Shown in pieces: positions 1-6,143 of a stretch of 7,598 bases of DNA. Every line of letters starts with the position of its first letter. The stretch's first letter is position 1. The notes beneath the pieces are model-generated. The model did no database searches, was not told the DNA's origin, and was given only the letters and a program-made list of their open reading frames with translations. A program made the translations under genes and the position numbers. The stretch is from Persephonella sp. GTDB taxonomy: Bacteria; Aquificota; Aquificia; Aquificales; Hydrogenothermaceae. Location: positions 1 to 7,598 of the forward strand of contig JALWKR010000029.1 in NCBI GenBank assembly GCA_027081375.1. Reading direction: 5' to 3'.

Positions 1-172
1 AACCAGCAAGAAATCCTAAAAACATATAAGAAAAAATTCTTCCTGCGTTATACAGAATATTTCCTAAAAGCCACGACTTATGTTTTATAAGGGGAGGAAT
101 AAATCCACACATTCCTATACAGTGATAGGAACCTAAAAACCCTGCCAGTGTTATAAGCAAATACTTAAGCAT
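1..172 (-). CDS. SafE/UreH-like (TauE/SafE-type) membrane protein, N-terminal part only
   Basis: The minus strand is open from an ATG at 172-170 to the window edge, giving 57 codons of an incomplete gene. The first residues form a hydrophobic segment carrying Gly14-Ser15-Tyr16-His17-Cys18-Ile19-Gly20-Met21-Cys22-Gly23. This matches the G-S-x-H-C-x-G-M-C-G signature of the sulfite exporter TauE/SafE and UreH-like membrane family, often found near cytochrome oxidase assembly or metal-handling genes. The His and two Cys suggest a metal or redox site at the membrane; that role is inference. A Shine-Dalgarno sequence (AAGGTGAG, minus strand) ends two bases before the ATG. A second hydrophobic stretch begins near residue 38. 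It is transcribed divergently from the DUF503-rbfA cluster. The C-terminal two thirds or more lie outside the window, so the exact subfamily and substrate cannot be fixed. Confidence 0.75.
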   Translation of the reverse strand, partial: MLKYLLITLAGFLGSYHCIGMCGFIPPLIKHKSWLLGNILYNAGRIFSYMFLGFLAG

Positions 173-205
173 ATCTCACCTTAGAGTTAGTTCTTATTAA
201 CCATC

Positions 206-234
206 AATATAAAACTAAAGTATACAACAGACAA
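206..234 (-). promoter_or_regulatory. candidate sigma-70 promoter for the SafE-like gene
   Basis: On the minus strand TTGTCT (229-234) is followed after exactly 17 bases by TATATT (206-211). These match the -35 and -10 consensus at 4/6 and 5/6 positions. Transcription would start near position 199, leaving a leader of about 27 bases that includes the Shine-Dalgarno sequence. AT-rich sequence gives chance matches, so this is a candidate only. Confidence 0.45.
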
Positions 235-253
235 CTTCCTTCTTTTAAAAATC

Positions 254-280
254 TTGAAAATATTAAAATATGTATATATT
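254..280 (+). promoter_or_regulatory. weak candidate promoter for the DUF503-rbfA cluster
   Basis: TTGAAA (254-259) and TATATT (275-280) resemble -35 and -10 elements, but the 15-base spacer is shorter than the usual 16-18. The implied start near 287 would leave a very short leader with the Shine-Dalgarno sequence almost at the 5' end. The gene must be read from somewhere in 173-297, since the upstream neighbour runs the other way. This is the best match seen on the plus strand, and it is not a strong one. Confidence 0.28.
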
Positions 281-290
281 CCTATGAAAA

Positions 291-298
291 AAGGTGAG
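291..298 (+). promoter_or_regulatory. ribosome binding site that decides the DUF503 start
   Basis: AAGGTGAG lies five bases before the ATG at 304 and overlaps the in-frame GTG at 298. It therefore supports the ATG, giving a 93-residue product instead of 95 residues. Confidence 0.65.
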
Positions 299-303
299 TG
301 GAA

Positions 304-585
304 ATGTTTATTGGAAGTATTGTATTTGATATTTATATACCTCATGCCCATTCTTTAAAAGAAAAAAGAATGGTTGTCCGTTCAATGAAGGAGAAGTTAA
401 AATCTAAATTTAATGTTTCTGTTTCTGAAGTAGGAGAGGTTGATAAGTGGCAGTCTGCTCACTTAGCTGTTGTTACTGTTACTCCAGATAAAAAGCAAAC
501 TGAAAAAGTTTTGCAGAATATAGTAAACTTTGTTGAGATAAACTATCCTGAAGTCCATATAAATGTGTATAAGGAGATTTTCTAA
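304..585 (+). CDS. DUF503 family protein (YlxP-like)
   Basis: This 93-residue protein matches the DUF503 family, to which Bacillus YlxP belongs. The family hallmarks are visible: H-S-L-K-E-K-R at residues 16-22, then N-V-S-V-S-E-V-G at 37-44, with D47 and W49-Q50 just after. The biochemical function is not established; the family often sits between infB and rbfA, which suggests a part in ribosome maturation or translation. That context is kept here, since the stop codon overlaps the rbfA start by one base (TAATG), implying translational coupling. I chose the ATG at 304 over the in-frame GTG at 298. The Shine-Dalgarno sequence AAGGTGAG at 291-298 is correctly spaced for 304 but overlaps the GTG. 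Also, the family normally begins just before this hydrophobic strand. The length is normal for the family. Confidence 0.88.
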   Translation: MFIGSIVFDIYIPHAHSLKEKRMVVRSMKEKLKSKFNVSVSEVGEVDKWQSAHLAVVTVTPDKKQTEKVLQNIVNFVEINYPEVHINVYKEIF

Positions 586-884
586 TGGCAAAAAGATCTC
601 ACAAAATGGAAAAAGTTAACGAAGCTATAAAAAGAGCTTTAAGTGAAATTTTTATTGAAGAACTACCACCTTCAACAGGAAATATGATAACAGTCCTTAG
701 AGTAGATACAACAAAAGACCTAAGTAGAGCAGAAGTGTATATATCTTCTTTGAAAGATACTGATGAGATTGTTGAAGAGTTAAACAAAAAAAGTGGATAT
801 ATAAGGTATCTTCTAGGTCAAAAAATAAAAATAAGAAAACTCCCAGAACTTCATTTTATAAATGTTCCAGAACTAAATATATAG
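585..884 (+). CDS. rbfA: 30S ribosome-binding factor RbfA
   Basis: RbfA binds the small ribosomal subunit during late maturation of 16S rRNA and is important for cold adaptation in model bacteria. The protein has the single KH-like domain. An N-terminal helix (residues about 6-25: R-S-H-K-M-E-K-V-N-E-A-I, ending in the L-S-E-I pattern) is followed by a strand T36-V37-L38-R39-V40. Next come the D-L-S-R-A-E-V-Y-I-S segment at 45-54 and the I-R-x-x-L-G-x-x-I-x-I-R-x-x-P-x-L-x-F signature at 73-91. At 99 residues it is shorter than the usual 110-135. It ends eight residues after that signature, without the usual acidic and serine-containing tail and final helix. A ribosome binding site, AAGGAG at 571-576, lies inside the end of the DUF503 gene, and the start overlaps the DUF503 stop by one base. 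The next gene, sppA, begins 15 bases downstream. Confidence 0.9.
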   Translation: MAKRSHKMEKVNEAIKRALSEIFIEELPPSTGNMITVLRVDTTKDLSRAEVYISSLKDTDEIVEELNKKSGYIRYLLGQKIKIRKLPELHFINVPELNI

Positions 885-899
885 AATTAAGGAGAGGTC

Positions 900-1736
900 A
901 TGAAAAAGCTTATTTTTTTCCTTATAGCTGTTATTGTTTTAAGTGGTATATACATTTTTTCTTCTATCTCATATAAATCTACTCCTAAAATTGCATTAAT
1001 AGACGTAAACGGAGTAATATCAGACTCCACAGAAGTAATTAGACAGTTTAGAGTTGCAGAGAGGGACGCCTCAATAAAAGGTATTGTTCTTAGAGTAAAC
1101 TCTCCAGGAGGAGCTGTTGGAGCATCACAGGCTATATACAGAGCAATAGAAAAAATAAGAGATAAAAAACCTGTTGTTGTTTCTATGGAAAATGTAGCTG
1201 CTTCAGGTGGATACTACATTTCTGCCCCTGCCAATGTCATATATGCAAATCCAGGAACAATAACAGGAAGTATAGGTGTGATAATTCAGCATATAGATGC
1301 AACAGAGATTTTAAATAAGATAGGTTTAAAGATAGAAAATATAAAAAGTGGTATAAACAAGGATATCCTATATCCTAACCACAAACTAACACCTGAACAG
1401 AAGAAACTCTTAGAAAGTACTATTTTAGACGTTTATGAGCAGTTTCTAGATGCAATTGTAAAATATAGACCTATAAAAAAAGAAGAACTTAGAAAAGTAG
1501 CAGATGGAAGAATTTTTAGTGGAAAACAGGCTCTAAAGCTGAAGCTTGTAGATAAGTTAGGAAATATACAGGATGCTATAGATGAAGCAAAAAAACTTGC
1601 TCACTCTCCTAAAGCTATAGTAATAAAGCTTACAAGGAAAAAAGGATTTTTAGAAAAGCTTTTAGAGAACAATCTAGGGATAAATTTAAATAGCTCTTAT
1701 ATATCATCAGGTATATACTATCTTCTTTCTTTCTGA
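900..1736 (+). CDS. sppA: signal peptide peptidase SppA, short (36K-type) form, peptidase family S49
   Basis: SppA is a membrane-anchored serine protease that degrades signal peptides left after secretion, using a Ser/Lys dyad. Residues 3-22 form one N-terminal membrane anchor, so the catalytic domain faces the periplasm. The S49 core is intact: N67-S68-P69-G70-G71, then A100-A101-S102-G103-G104-Y105-Y106 with Ser102 as nucleophile, and T119-I121-T122-G123-S124-I125-G126 after it. Lys154 in S-G-I-N-K-D is the likely general base. The Ser-to-Lys distance of 52 residues equals that of Bacillus subtilis SppA as I recall it (Ser147/Lys199). At 278 residues it is the compact single-domain form, not the tandem 67K enterobacterial type. 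The ribosome binding site AAGGAGAGG lies just before the ATG, and only 15 bases separate it from rbfA, so the two are probably cotranscribed. The last residues, I-Y-Y-L-L-S-F, are a short hydrophobic tail. Confidence 0.9.
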   Translation: MKKLIFFLIAVIVLSGIYIFSSISYKSTPKIALIDVNGVISDSTEVIRQFRVAERDASIKGIVLRVNSPGGAVGASQAIYRAIEKIRDKKPVVVSMENVAASGGYYISAPANVIYANPGTITGSIGVIIQHIDATEILNKIGLKIENIKSGINKDILYPNHKLTPEQKKLLESTILDVYEQFLDAIVKYRPIKKEELRKVADGRIFSGKQALKLKLVDKLGNIQDAIDEAKKLAHSPKAIVIKLTRKKGFLEKLLENNLGINLNSSYISSGIYYLLSF

Positions 1737-1741
1737 TGATA
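1702..1741 (+). repeat. perfect 9-bp inverted repeat across the sppA stop codon
   Basis: TATCATCAG (1702-1710) and CTGATGATA (1733-1741) are exact reverse complements separated by 22 bases. The right arm contains the sppA stop codon at 1734-1736. No T run follows, so it is not a standard intrinsic terminator. It could form an RNA stem at the 3' end of sppA or act as a DNA dyad. The right arm overlaps the Fur-box-like sequence described separately. Confidence 0.5.
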
Positions 1742-1750
1742 ATCATAACT
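1732..1750. promoter_or_regulatory. Fur-box-like sequence before the Fe-S carrier gene
   Basis: The core ATGATAATCAT (1736-1746) is a perfect odd palindrome identical to the centre of the classical 19-bp Fur consensus. Across all 19 positions I count 13 matches. The flanks are poor (3 of 6 on the left, 4 of 7 on the right). It lies 56 bases before the ATG of the A-type carrier, a gene class often under iron or Fe-S control. The AT-rich background and the overlapping inverted repeat make chance plausible. Confidence 0.3.
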
Positions 1751-1806
1751 ATATATGAGATAGTTAAATAAGATGTAATTAAAAGAAAATTGGAGGTACT
1801 TATAAA

Positions 1807-2151
1807 ATGACAAACCAAACTGTAAACTTTAAAGTAACAGAAGCAGCTGCAAACGAAATTAAAAGAATTGCAGATGAGCAGGGAATTGAAAACCCAATTC
1901 TCAGAGTAAGAGTTGTTCCTGGTGGATGCTCAGGTTTCCAATACGCTATGGGATTTGATGAAGAAATCACTGAAAATGACAAAGTTGTTGAATTAGAAAA
2001 CGGTGTTAAAATTGCTATAGATGAGTTTAGTGCTCCATATATTGGCGGTGCTGAACTTGATTATGTAAATGACTTTATGGGTGGTGGATTCACTATTAAA
2101 AATCCAAATGCTGCAAGTTCTTGTGGTTGCGGAAACTCTTTCTCTTGCTAA
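1807..2151 (+). CDS. erpA: A-type iron-sulfur cluster carrier/insertion protein (ErpA/IscA/HesB family)
   Basis: A-type carriers receive Fe-S clusters from the assembly scaffold and deliver them to target enzymes in the cytoplasm. The three ligand cysteines are present: Cys41 in G-G-C-S-G-F-Q-Y, and Cys106 and Cys108 in S-C-G-C-G. The length of 114 residues is typical. G-G-C-S-G-F-Q-Y and the C-G-C-G-x-S-F-S ending favour ErpA over IscA, and the segment D-F-M-G-G-G-F-T-I strongly resembles the Aquifex aeolicus IscA/HesB protein as I remember it. A fourth cysteine, Cys114, is the final residue. GGAGGT at 1792-1797 is a good ribosome binding site nine bases from the ATG. The gene is 70 bases after sppA and may have its own promoter, although I see no convincing -35/-10 pair. 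Transcription ends at the stem-loop four bases after the stop. The symbol is given by similarity; IscA remains possible. Confidence 0.88.
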   Translation: MTNQTVNFKVTEAAANEIKRIADEQGIENPILRVRVVPGGCSGFQYAMGFDEEITENDKVVELENGVKIAIDEFSAPYIGGAELDYVNDFMGGGFTIKNPNAASSCGCGNSFSC

Positions 2152-2154
2152 ATC

Positions 2155-2180
2155 AAAAAGGGGCTAAAAAGCCCCTTTTT
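2155..2180. terminator. bidirectional intrinsic terminator between the Fe-S carrier gene and glnE
   Basis: GGGGCT (2160-2165) pairs with AGCCCC (2170-2175) around a four-base AAAA loop. AAAAA (2155-2159) and TTTTT (2176-2180) extend the stem and give a T run in both directions. It lies between convergent genes, and its right end overlaps the glnE stop codon (2179-2181, minus strand). It can therefore end transcripts from both sides. Confidence 0.9.
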
Positions 2181-4902
2181 AAATATTCTCCTTTATAATC
2201 TTAATCTCTCTTAAGAAAAGTTTTCTAATCTCATTTTTAGTATCAGAGATTCTCTCCCACAAATGTTTAGGTTCAATATTAAAAGAATGAGCTATTCTGT
2301 ACATAAAAGGAGAACTTAAACTAATTTTAGATATTCCAACTCCTCTTATCATTCTAAGTCTTGCCTCTACTTCCCTAAGAAAAATATAATCTTCAAGAAG
2401 GTTCGGAATATATTTTTCAACAATATTTAAAATATTAGTTTCTCTTTCTTTGTGGAGAAGAATATTTAGCTGTGCTAAAAACTCTATATCTGTTATTCCA
2501 CCTTTTCCAAGTTTTATATCAATCTCTTCAGAAGTTTCTTTAACTAATCCTTCTAAATTCAGCCTCATCTCAAAAATATCATCAATAAAACTTTTATCTA
2601 ACTGTTGAGAAAATAAAAACTCATCTATTAAATCTTCTAGTTTTTTTGCAACATCTCTATCTCCTGCTATAAATCGTGATTTTGTCCATGCAAGCCTTTC
2701 CCAAGACCTAGCTTCCTTGTCAAAGTATATTTTATAAAAATTTAAACTTGGAGCTAGTTCTCCAGCTTTTCCAAAAGGTCTAAGTCTTAAATCAATAGGA
2801 TATAAAATACCTTCTCTTGTGTAAGAAGTTAAAAGTTTAACAATCTGTGCAGGTTTAGATAAAAGTTTATTTTTTGAGTTTTCATCCTGAAAGACAAAGA
2901 TAATATCCAGATCAGACCCTATATTCATCTCTCTACTTCCAAGTTTTCCAAGAGCAAAAATAGCAAATTTTTCTCCTTCAACATATTCATAAAGTTTTTC
3001 AAGAACAAAATCTGCTAAATTTGATAAAGAGAGGTTTAGATTTTTTAGTCTGTCTTTTTCATTCTCACTGCCTATCTTAGATAGATAATCTAAAGAGTTT
3101 AAAACCTCTACAAGTTTTTTTAATTTTTTCAATCTATCTACATATGTGTCACTTCTTATAATATTCAGCTCTTTTTCAAACTCTTCATCTGTTTTTGGAA
3201 CATCTTCTATACCAAATGCCCAGTCAAGAAGCTCTGGATCCTTAGACATAATGTCTGATATATAGTCTGACAGTTTTGCTATTGACAGCATAAAATTAAC
3301 AAGCTTTGGATTTTGTTCTATAGCTGCAGCAAAAATCCTTAACATATTTCCATCTATTAAAAGTTTTGTAAGATTAAGAAGAAAATCTTCCCTATCATAA
3401 AAAGATTGAAACTCTTTTTCTAACTGAGGAATATACTCAAAAAGAGTCTCTTTCCACATAGAAGCAAGCTCAATGTAATTTTTGCTAAAGAATATATTCT
3501 TAAAACGTTCTACAGCCCACTTACCATCTTTAAACCCAAGAATTTCCAAATATTTAACAGCTTCTTCTTCTTCCTGTTTTGTAAGTAAGTATTTCTGAAG
3601 TGGTGTTAATTTAATATCTATATTAGGAGTTAGGCTGTTGAATATCTTCTGAACTTTTTTTCTATAAAAATCTAGCTGGGTTAAAAATTCCTCTTCACTG
3701 TTAAATCCTAACTTTTCAGCATACTCTAAGGCTTTTTCCATTTTGAAAGTTTGAGTCTGAACACAGTTATCTATCTGGATTATATGCTCTAACCTTCTAT
3801 AAAAGATATAAGCTTCTTTTAAAAACTTTCCTGTTTCTTTATCAAGAATATTTTCCTCTACAAGCTTTGATATACCCTTTAAAAGAGTTCTTTCTCTTAA
3901 AGAAGGCTTTTTTCCACCGTAAATTAAAAGGAGTATCTGAACAAAAAACTCTATCTCTCTTATACCTCCTTCTCCTCTCTTAACATCCCATTCCCCTATC
4001 TTTTTCTTTTTTGCCTCCTCTGTAATTATTTTTTTCATCTCAACAATCTCTTCAAAGACCTCTTCTCCTGTTGTTCTTCTGTAAACAAACGGCGTAATAA
4101 TATCTAAAAACTGTTTAGATACATCCTCTTCTCCTGCACAGTGCCTTGCTTTTATAAGCATATGCCTCTCCCATGTTCTACCATGAGTCCAGTAGTAATA
4201 CTCAACAGCAGGAAGAGAATAAGCTAGGAAACCTTTTTTTCCCTCTGGTCTAAGGTCTAAGTCTACAATCCATGGAGAACCTTCAGCGGTTTTTTTAGTT
4301 AAAAAATTTGTTAAATCTCTAAAAACAGAAATAAAAAACTCTCTATTTGTTATACCTTTATCTGTTTTTCCTTCATCATCGTATATATACATCACATCTA
4401 CATCAGAGTAATAGTTAAGCTCAAGACCTCCAAGTTTCCCTAAAGCTATAACAGAAGCTTTTGCTTCTTCTCCATCTTGCCTAAAAGGTTTTCCGTATCT
4501 TTTAATATTTTTTTCATAAGCTCTTTTATGGGCTATCTCAAAACAAACATCAGCAAGATAAGAGTATTCTTCCATAAGTTCTTGCAAAGGATGGATGTTA
4601 TATATATCTTTTGCAACAATTCGGCTAAAATGTCTCATTTTAAAAAAAGCAAGTTTTTCAGAAACACTACTGTCAGGAAAATTCTCAAAAAAATCCTCAG
4701 CTTCTTTAAGTAAATACTCTTTTCCTAAAAGAGGCTTATTTAAATTTTCATATATATAATCAAGCTCATTAGTATGTCTAAATATAAAGTCTGATATACA
4801 GGAGGAATATACAGATAGTTTTTTAAGAAAATTAAACTTTTCCTCAGGTAGACTCTGTAAGAAATCTTTTTTTAATAGCTCAAACTTTCCTAGGTTAGAC
4901 AT
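2179..4902 (-). CDS. glnE: bifunctional glutamine synthetase adenylyltransferase/deadenylyltransferase GlnE
   Basis: GlnE switches glutamine synthetase off by adding AMP to a tyrosine and on by removing it, under PII (GlnB) and glutamine control. The 907 residues (E. coli: 946) contain two homologous halves. The N-terminal adenylyl-removing half has G-K-L-G-G-L-E-L at 155-162, S166-D167-V168-D169, a third acidic motif V213-D214-L215-D216 before L-R-P-E-G, and K308-R-G-x-G-G-I-R-E-I-E-F. The C-terminal adenylylating half has G-K-L-G-S-R-E-M at 652-659, S663-D664-L665-D666, I703-D704-L705-R706-L-R-P-F-G, and K797-L-G-K-G-G-I-T-D-I-E-F. Both metal-binding Asp pairs are intact, so both activities are expected; a PII-responsive linker region lies between. 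GGAG at 4909-4912 (minus strand) is six bases before the ATG. The gene stands alone, convergent with the Fe-S carrier gene and divergent from htrA. No frameshift or truncation is seen. Confidence 0.95.
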   Translation of the reverse strand: MSNLGKFELLKKDFLQSLPEEKFNFLKKLSVYSSCISDFIFRHTNELDYIYENLNKPLLGKEYLLKEAEDFFENFPDSSVSEKLAFFKMRHFSRIVAKDIYNIHPLQELMEEYSYLADVCFEIAHKRAYEKNIKRYGKPFRQDGEEAKASVIALGKLGGLELNYYSDVDVMYIYDDEGKTDKGITNREFFISVFRDLTNFLTKKTAEGSPWIVDLDLRPEGKKGFLAYSLPAVEYYYWTHGRTWERHMLIKARHCAGEEDVSKQFLDIITPFVYRRTTGEEVFEEIVEMKKIITEEAKKKKIGEWDVKRGEGGIREIEFFVQILLLIYGGKKPSLRERTLLKGISKLVEENILDKETGKFLKEAYIFYRRLEHIIQIDNCVQTQTFKMEKALEYAEKLGFNSEEEFLTQLDFYRKKVQKIFNSLTPNIDIKLTPLQKYLLTKQEEEEAVKYLEILGFKDGKWAVERFKNIFFSKNYIELASMWKETLFEYIPQLEKEFQSFYDREDFLLNLTKLLIDGNMLRIFAAAIEQNPKLVNFMLSIAKLSDYISDIMSKDPELLDWAFGIEDVPKTDEEFEKELNIIRSDTYVDRLKKLKKLVEVLNSLDYLSKIGSENEKDRLKNLNLSLSNLADFVLEKLYEYVEGEKFAIFALGKLGSREMNIGSDLDIIFVFQDENSKNKLLSKPAQIVKLLTSYTREGILYPIDLRLRPFGKAGELAPSLNFYKIYFDKEARSWERLAWTKSRFIAGDRDVAKKLEDLIDEFLFSQQLDKSFIDDIFEMRLNLEGLVKETSEEIDIKLGKGGITDIEFLAQLNILLHKERETNILNIVEKYIPNLLEDYIFLREVEARLRMIRGVGISKISLSSPFMYRIAHSFNIEPKHLWERISDTKNEIRKLFLREIKIIKENI

Positions 4903-4933
4903 AACTTACTCCAAATCAATGTTTTTATAGCAG

Positions 4934-4942
4934 TGATATAAT
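4934..4942 (+). promoter_or_regulatory. candidate extended -10 promoter for the htrA-sigma cluster
   Basis: TGA followed by a perfect TATAAT (4937-4942) is an extended -10 element. No good -35 is present 16-18 bases upstream, which fits extended -10 promoters. Transcription would start near 4949, leaving a leader of about 60 bases before htrA. The rest of this divergent region (4903-5008) is AT-rich. A TATAAA on the minus strand (4924-4929) could serve glnE, but its -35 is poor. Confidence 0.45.
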
Positions 4943-5008
4943 TTTATTTAATTTAAAGAATTAATACCGAAGATTTTAAATATACTTACTAACACTTCAG
5001 GGGTATAA

Positions 5009-6085
5009 ATGAAAAAAAACATAAATATCCTGTTTATATTAATTACCTTAAGTATATTCTTGTTCTCCTGTGAAGAAAAAAAACCTAAAAAACCAAAAAA
5101 AGAAGTAAATCCTGTTATTCAAATACAAAATAAAATCGCTTCAGTTATAGATAAAACAGCACCCTCCATAGTAACTATCTTTACCTATTCTCAGGAAGAA
5201 AAAGCTCCTTTAGCATATAACTCAGGAGAAGAAGAACCTTTTAATGAAAACGAATCTTTAGGTTCAGGTTTTGTATTTAAAGAGGATAACGATTTTTTAT
5301 ACATAATAACGAACAGCCATGTTATAGAAAAATCAGAAGATATTGTTATAAAGTTTTTTAACAATATAGAAAAAAAAGGAATTCTAGTTGGCAGTGATCA
5401 AAAAAGCGATTTAGCTGTAGTTAAGGTTAAAAAAACAGGGAAGATAAAAGATATAAAACCACTACCTTTAGGAACTACAAAAAACTTAAAAGTAGGGTAC
5501 TTTGTTATAGCTGGAGGAAGCCCTTATAATCTGGGACATACATTTACTTTTGGAATAGTTTCTGCACTCCATAGAAATCTTGGAATTTCCATGTATGAAA
5601 ACTATATCCAGACAGATGCAGCAATAAATCCTGGAGACTCTGGAGGACCACTGCTAGATATAAACGGAAAAGTTGTAGGAGTAAATACTGCAATAATACA
5701 ATCAGGGCAGGGCCTTGGATTTGCAATTCCTATAGACGATGCTATATCTGTAGCAGATGAGCTTATAAAGTATGGAAGAGTTAGAAGAGGGTGGTTAGGA
5801 GTAATTGTACAGGATTTAACCCAAAAACAGAAAAAAAAGTTTCACTTAAAAAATGGGGTTTATGTTCTTAAAGTTATAGAAGATAGTCCTGCTTTTGCTT
5901 TAGGAATAAAAAAAGGAGACATTATAATTTCTATAAACAGTACAGTTATAAAAAACTCTCAGGTTTTAAAATATCTTCTTTCAAAAATGAAACCTAGAGA
6001 TAGTGTAGTTATTCAAATTTATAGAAAAGGTAAAGTTATTGTGTTATCAACAAAGCTTGGAGAGATGTTAGACAAAGGTATTTAA
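5009..6085 (+). CDS. HtrA/DegP family serine protease, predicted lipoprotein, one PDZ domain
   Basis: This is a trypsin-fold protease of family S1C, with a quality-control role against misfolded envelope proteins. Residues 1-20 are a signal peptide ending in L18-F19-S20-C21, a lipobox that would make Cys21 the lipidated N-terminus. A Lys/Pro/Glu-rich linker follows at 22-33. The triad is intact: His104 in T-N-S-H-V, Asp134 in S-D-L-A-V-V-K-V, and Ser211 in G-D-S-G-G-P-L-L. One PDZ domain spans about residues 262-350, beginning W262-L-G-V. At 358 residues it is the one-PDZ DegS-like length, not the two-PDZ DegP length of about 470. A ribosome binding site, AGGGG at 4999-5003, precedes the ATG. 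The sigma factor gene follows 58 bases downstream. It is most likely anchored to a membrane leaflet facing the periplasm; which membrane cannot be told. A DegS-like regulatory role is possible, but no anti-sigma gene lies in the window. Confidence 0.9.
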   Translation: MKKNINILFILITLSIFLFSCEEKKPKKPKKEVNPVIQIQNKIASVIDKTAPSIVTIFTYSQEEKAPLAYNSGEEEPFNENESLGSGFVFKEDNDFLYIITNSHVIEKSEDIVIKFFNNIEKKGILVGSDQKSDLAVVKVKKTGKIKDIKPLPLGTTKNLKVGYFVIAGGSPYNLGHTFTFGIVSALHRNLGISMYENYIQTDAAINPGDSGGPLLDINGKVVGVNTAIIQSGQGLGFAIPIDDAISVADELIKYGRVRRGWLGVIVQDLTQKQKKKFHLKNGVYVLKVIEDSPAFALGIKKGDIIISINSTVIKNSQVLKYLLSKMKPRDSVVIQIYRKGKVIVLSTKLGEMLDKGI

Positions 6086-6098
6086 CATATAGTAAAAT
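6069..6098 (+). promoter_or_regulatory. candidate internal promoter for the sigma factor gene
   Basis: TAGACA (6069-6074) and TAAAAT (6093-6098) each match the sigma-70 consensus at 5 of 6 positions with an 18-base spacer. The -35 lies in the last codons of htrA. A start near 6105 would give a leader of about 39 bases before the sigma gene. It would allow the sigma factor to be made apart from htrA. Confidence 0.38.
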
Positions 6099-6143
6099 GC
6101 ATGAAACAATAGAATAAGAGGGCTACTTTTTTGGAGCTTTATT

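Noticed and set aside
211..219. AT-rich sequence in the divergent gap as a possible replication or attachment site
   Set aside because: No repeated boxes, DnaA-like sites or direct repeats are visible; promoter sequences explain the composition.
298..303. GTG at 298 as the DUF503 start
   Set aside because: The ribosome binding site overlaps this GTG and fits the ATG at 304; the family also begins at that later point.
1800..1982. Minus-strand open frame opposite the Fe-S carrier gene
   Set aside because: It lies over a well-recognised gene, has no family resemblance and no clear ribosome binding site; it mirrors the codons of the real gene.
4477..4713. Plus-strand open frame inside glnE
   Set aside because: It is antisense to conserved GlnE coding sequence and shows no recognisable protein features.
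4948..4964. TTAATT/AATTAA inverted repeat in the htrA leader
   Set aside because: Only six A/T pairs with a five-base loop; expected by chance in such AT-rich sequence and too weak to call.
5012..5019. Run of eight A right after the htrA start codon, possible slippage site
   Set aside because: A-runs in Lys codons are common in AT-rich genomes and this one falls in an ordinary Lys-Lys-Asn signal peptide start.
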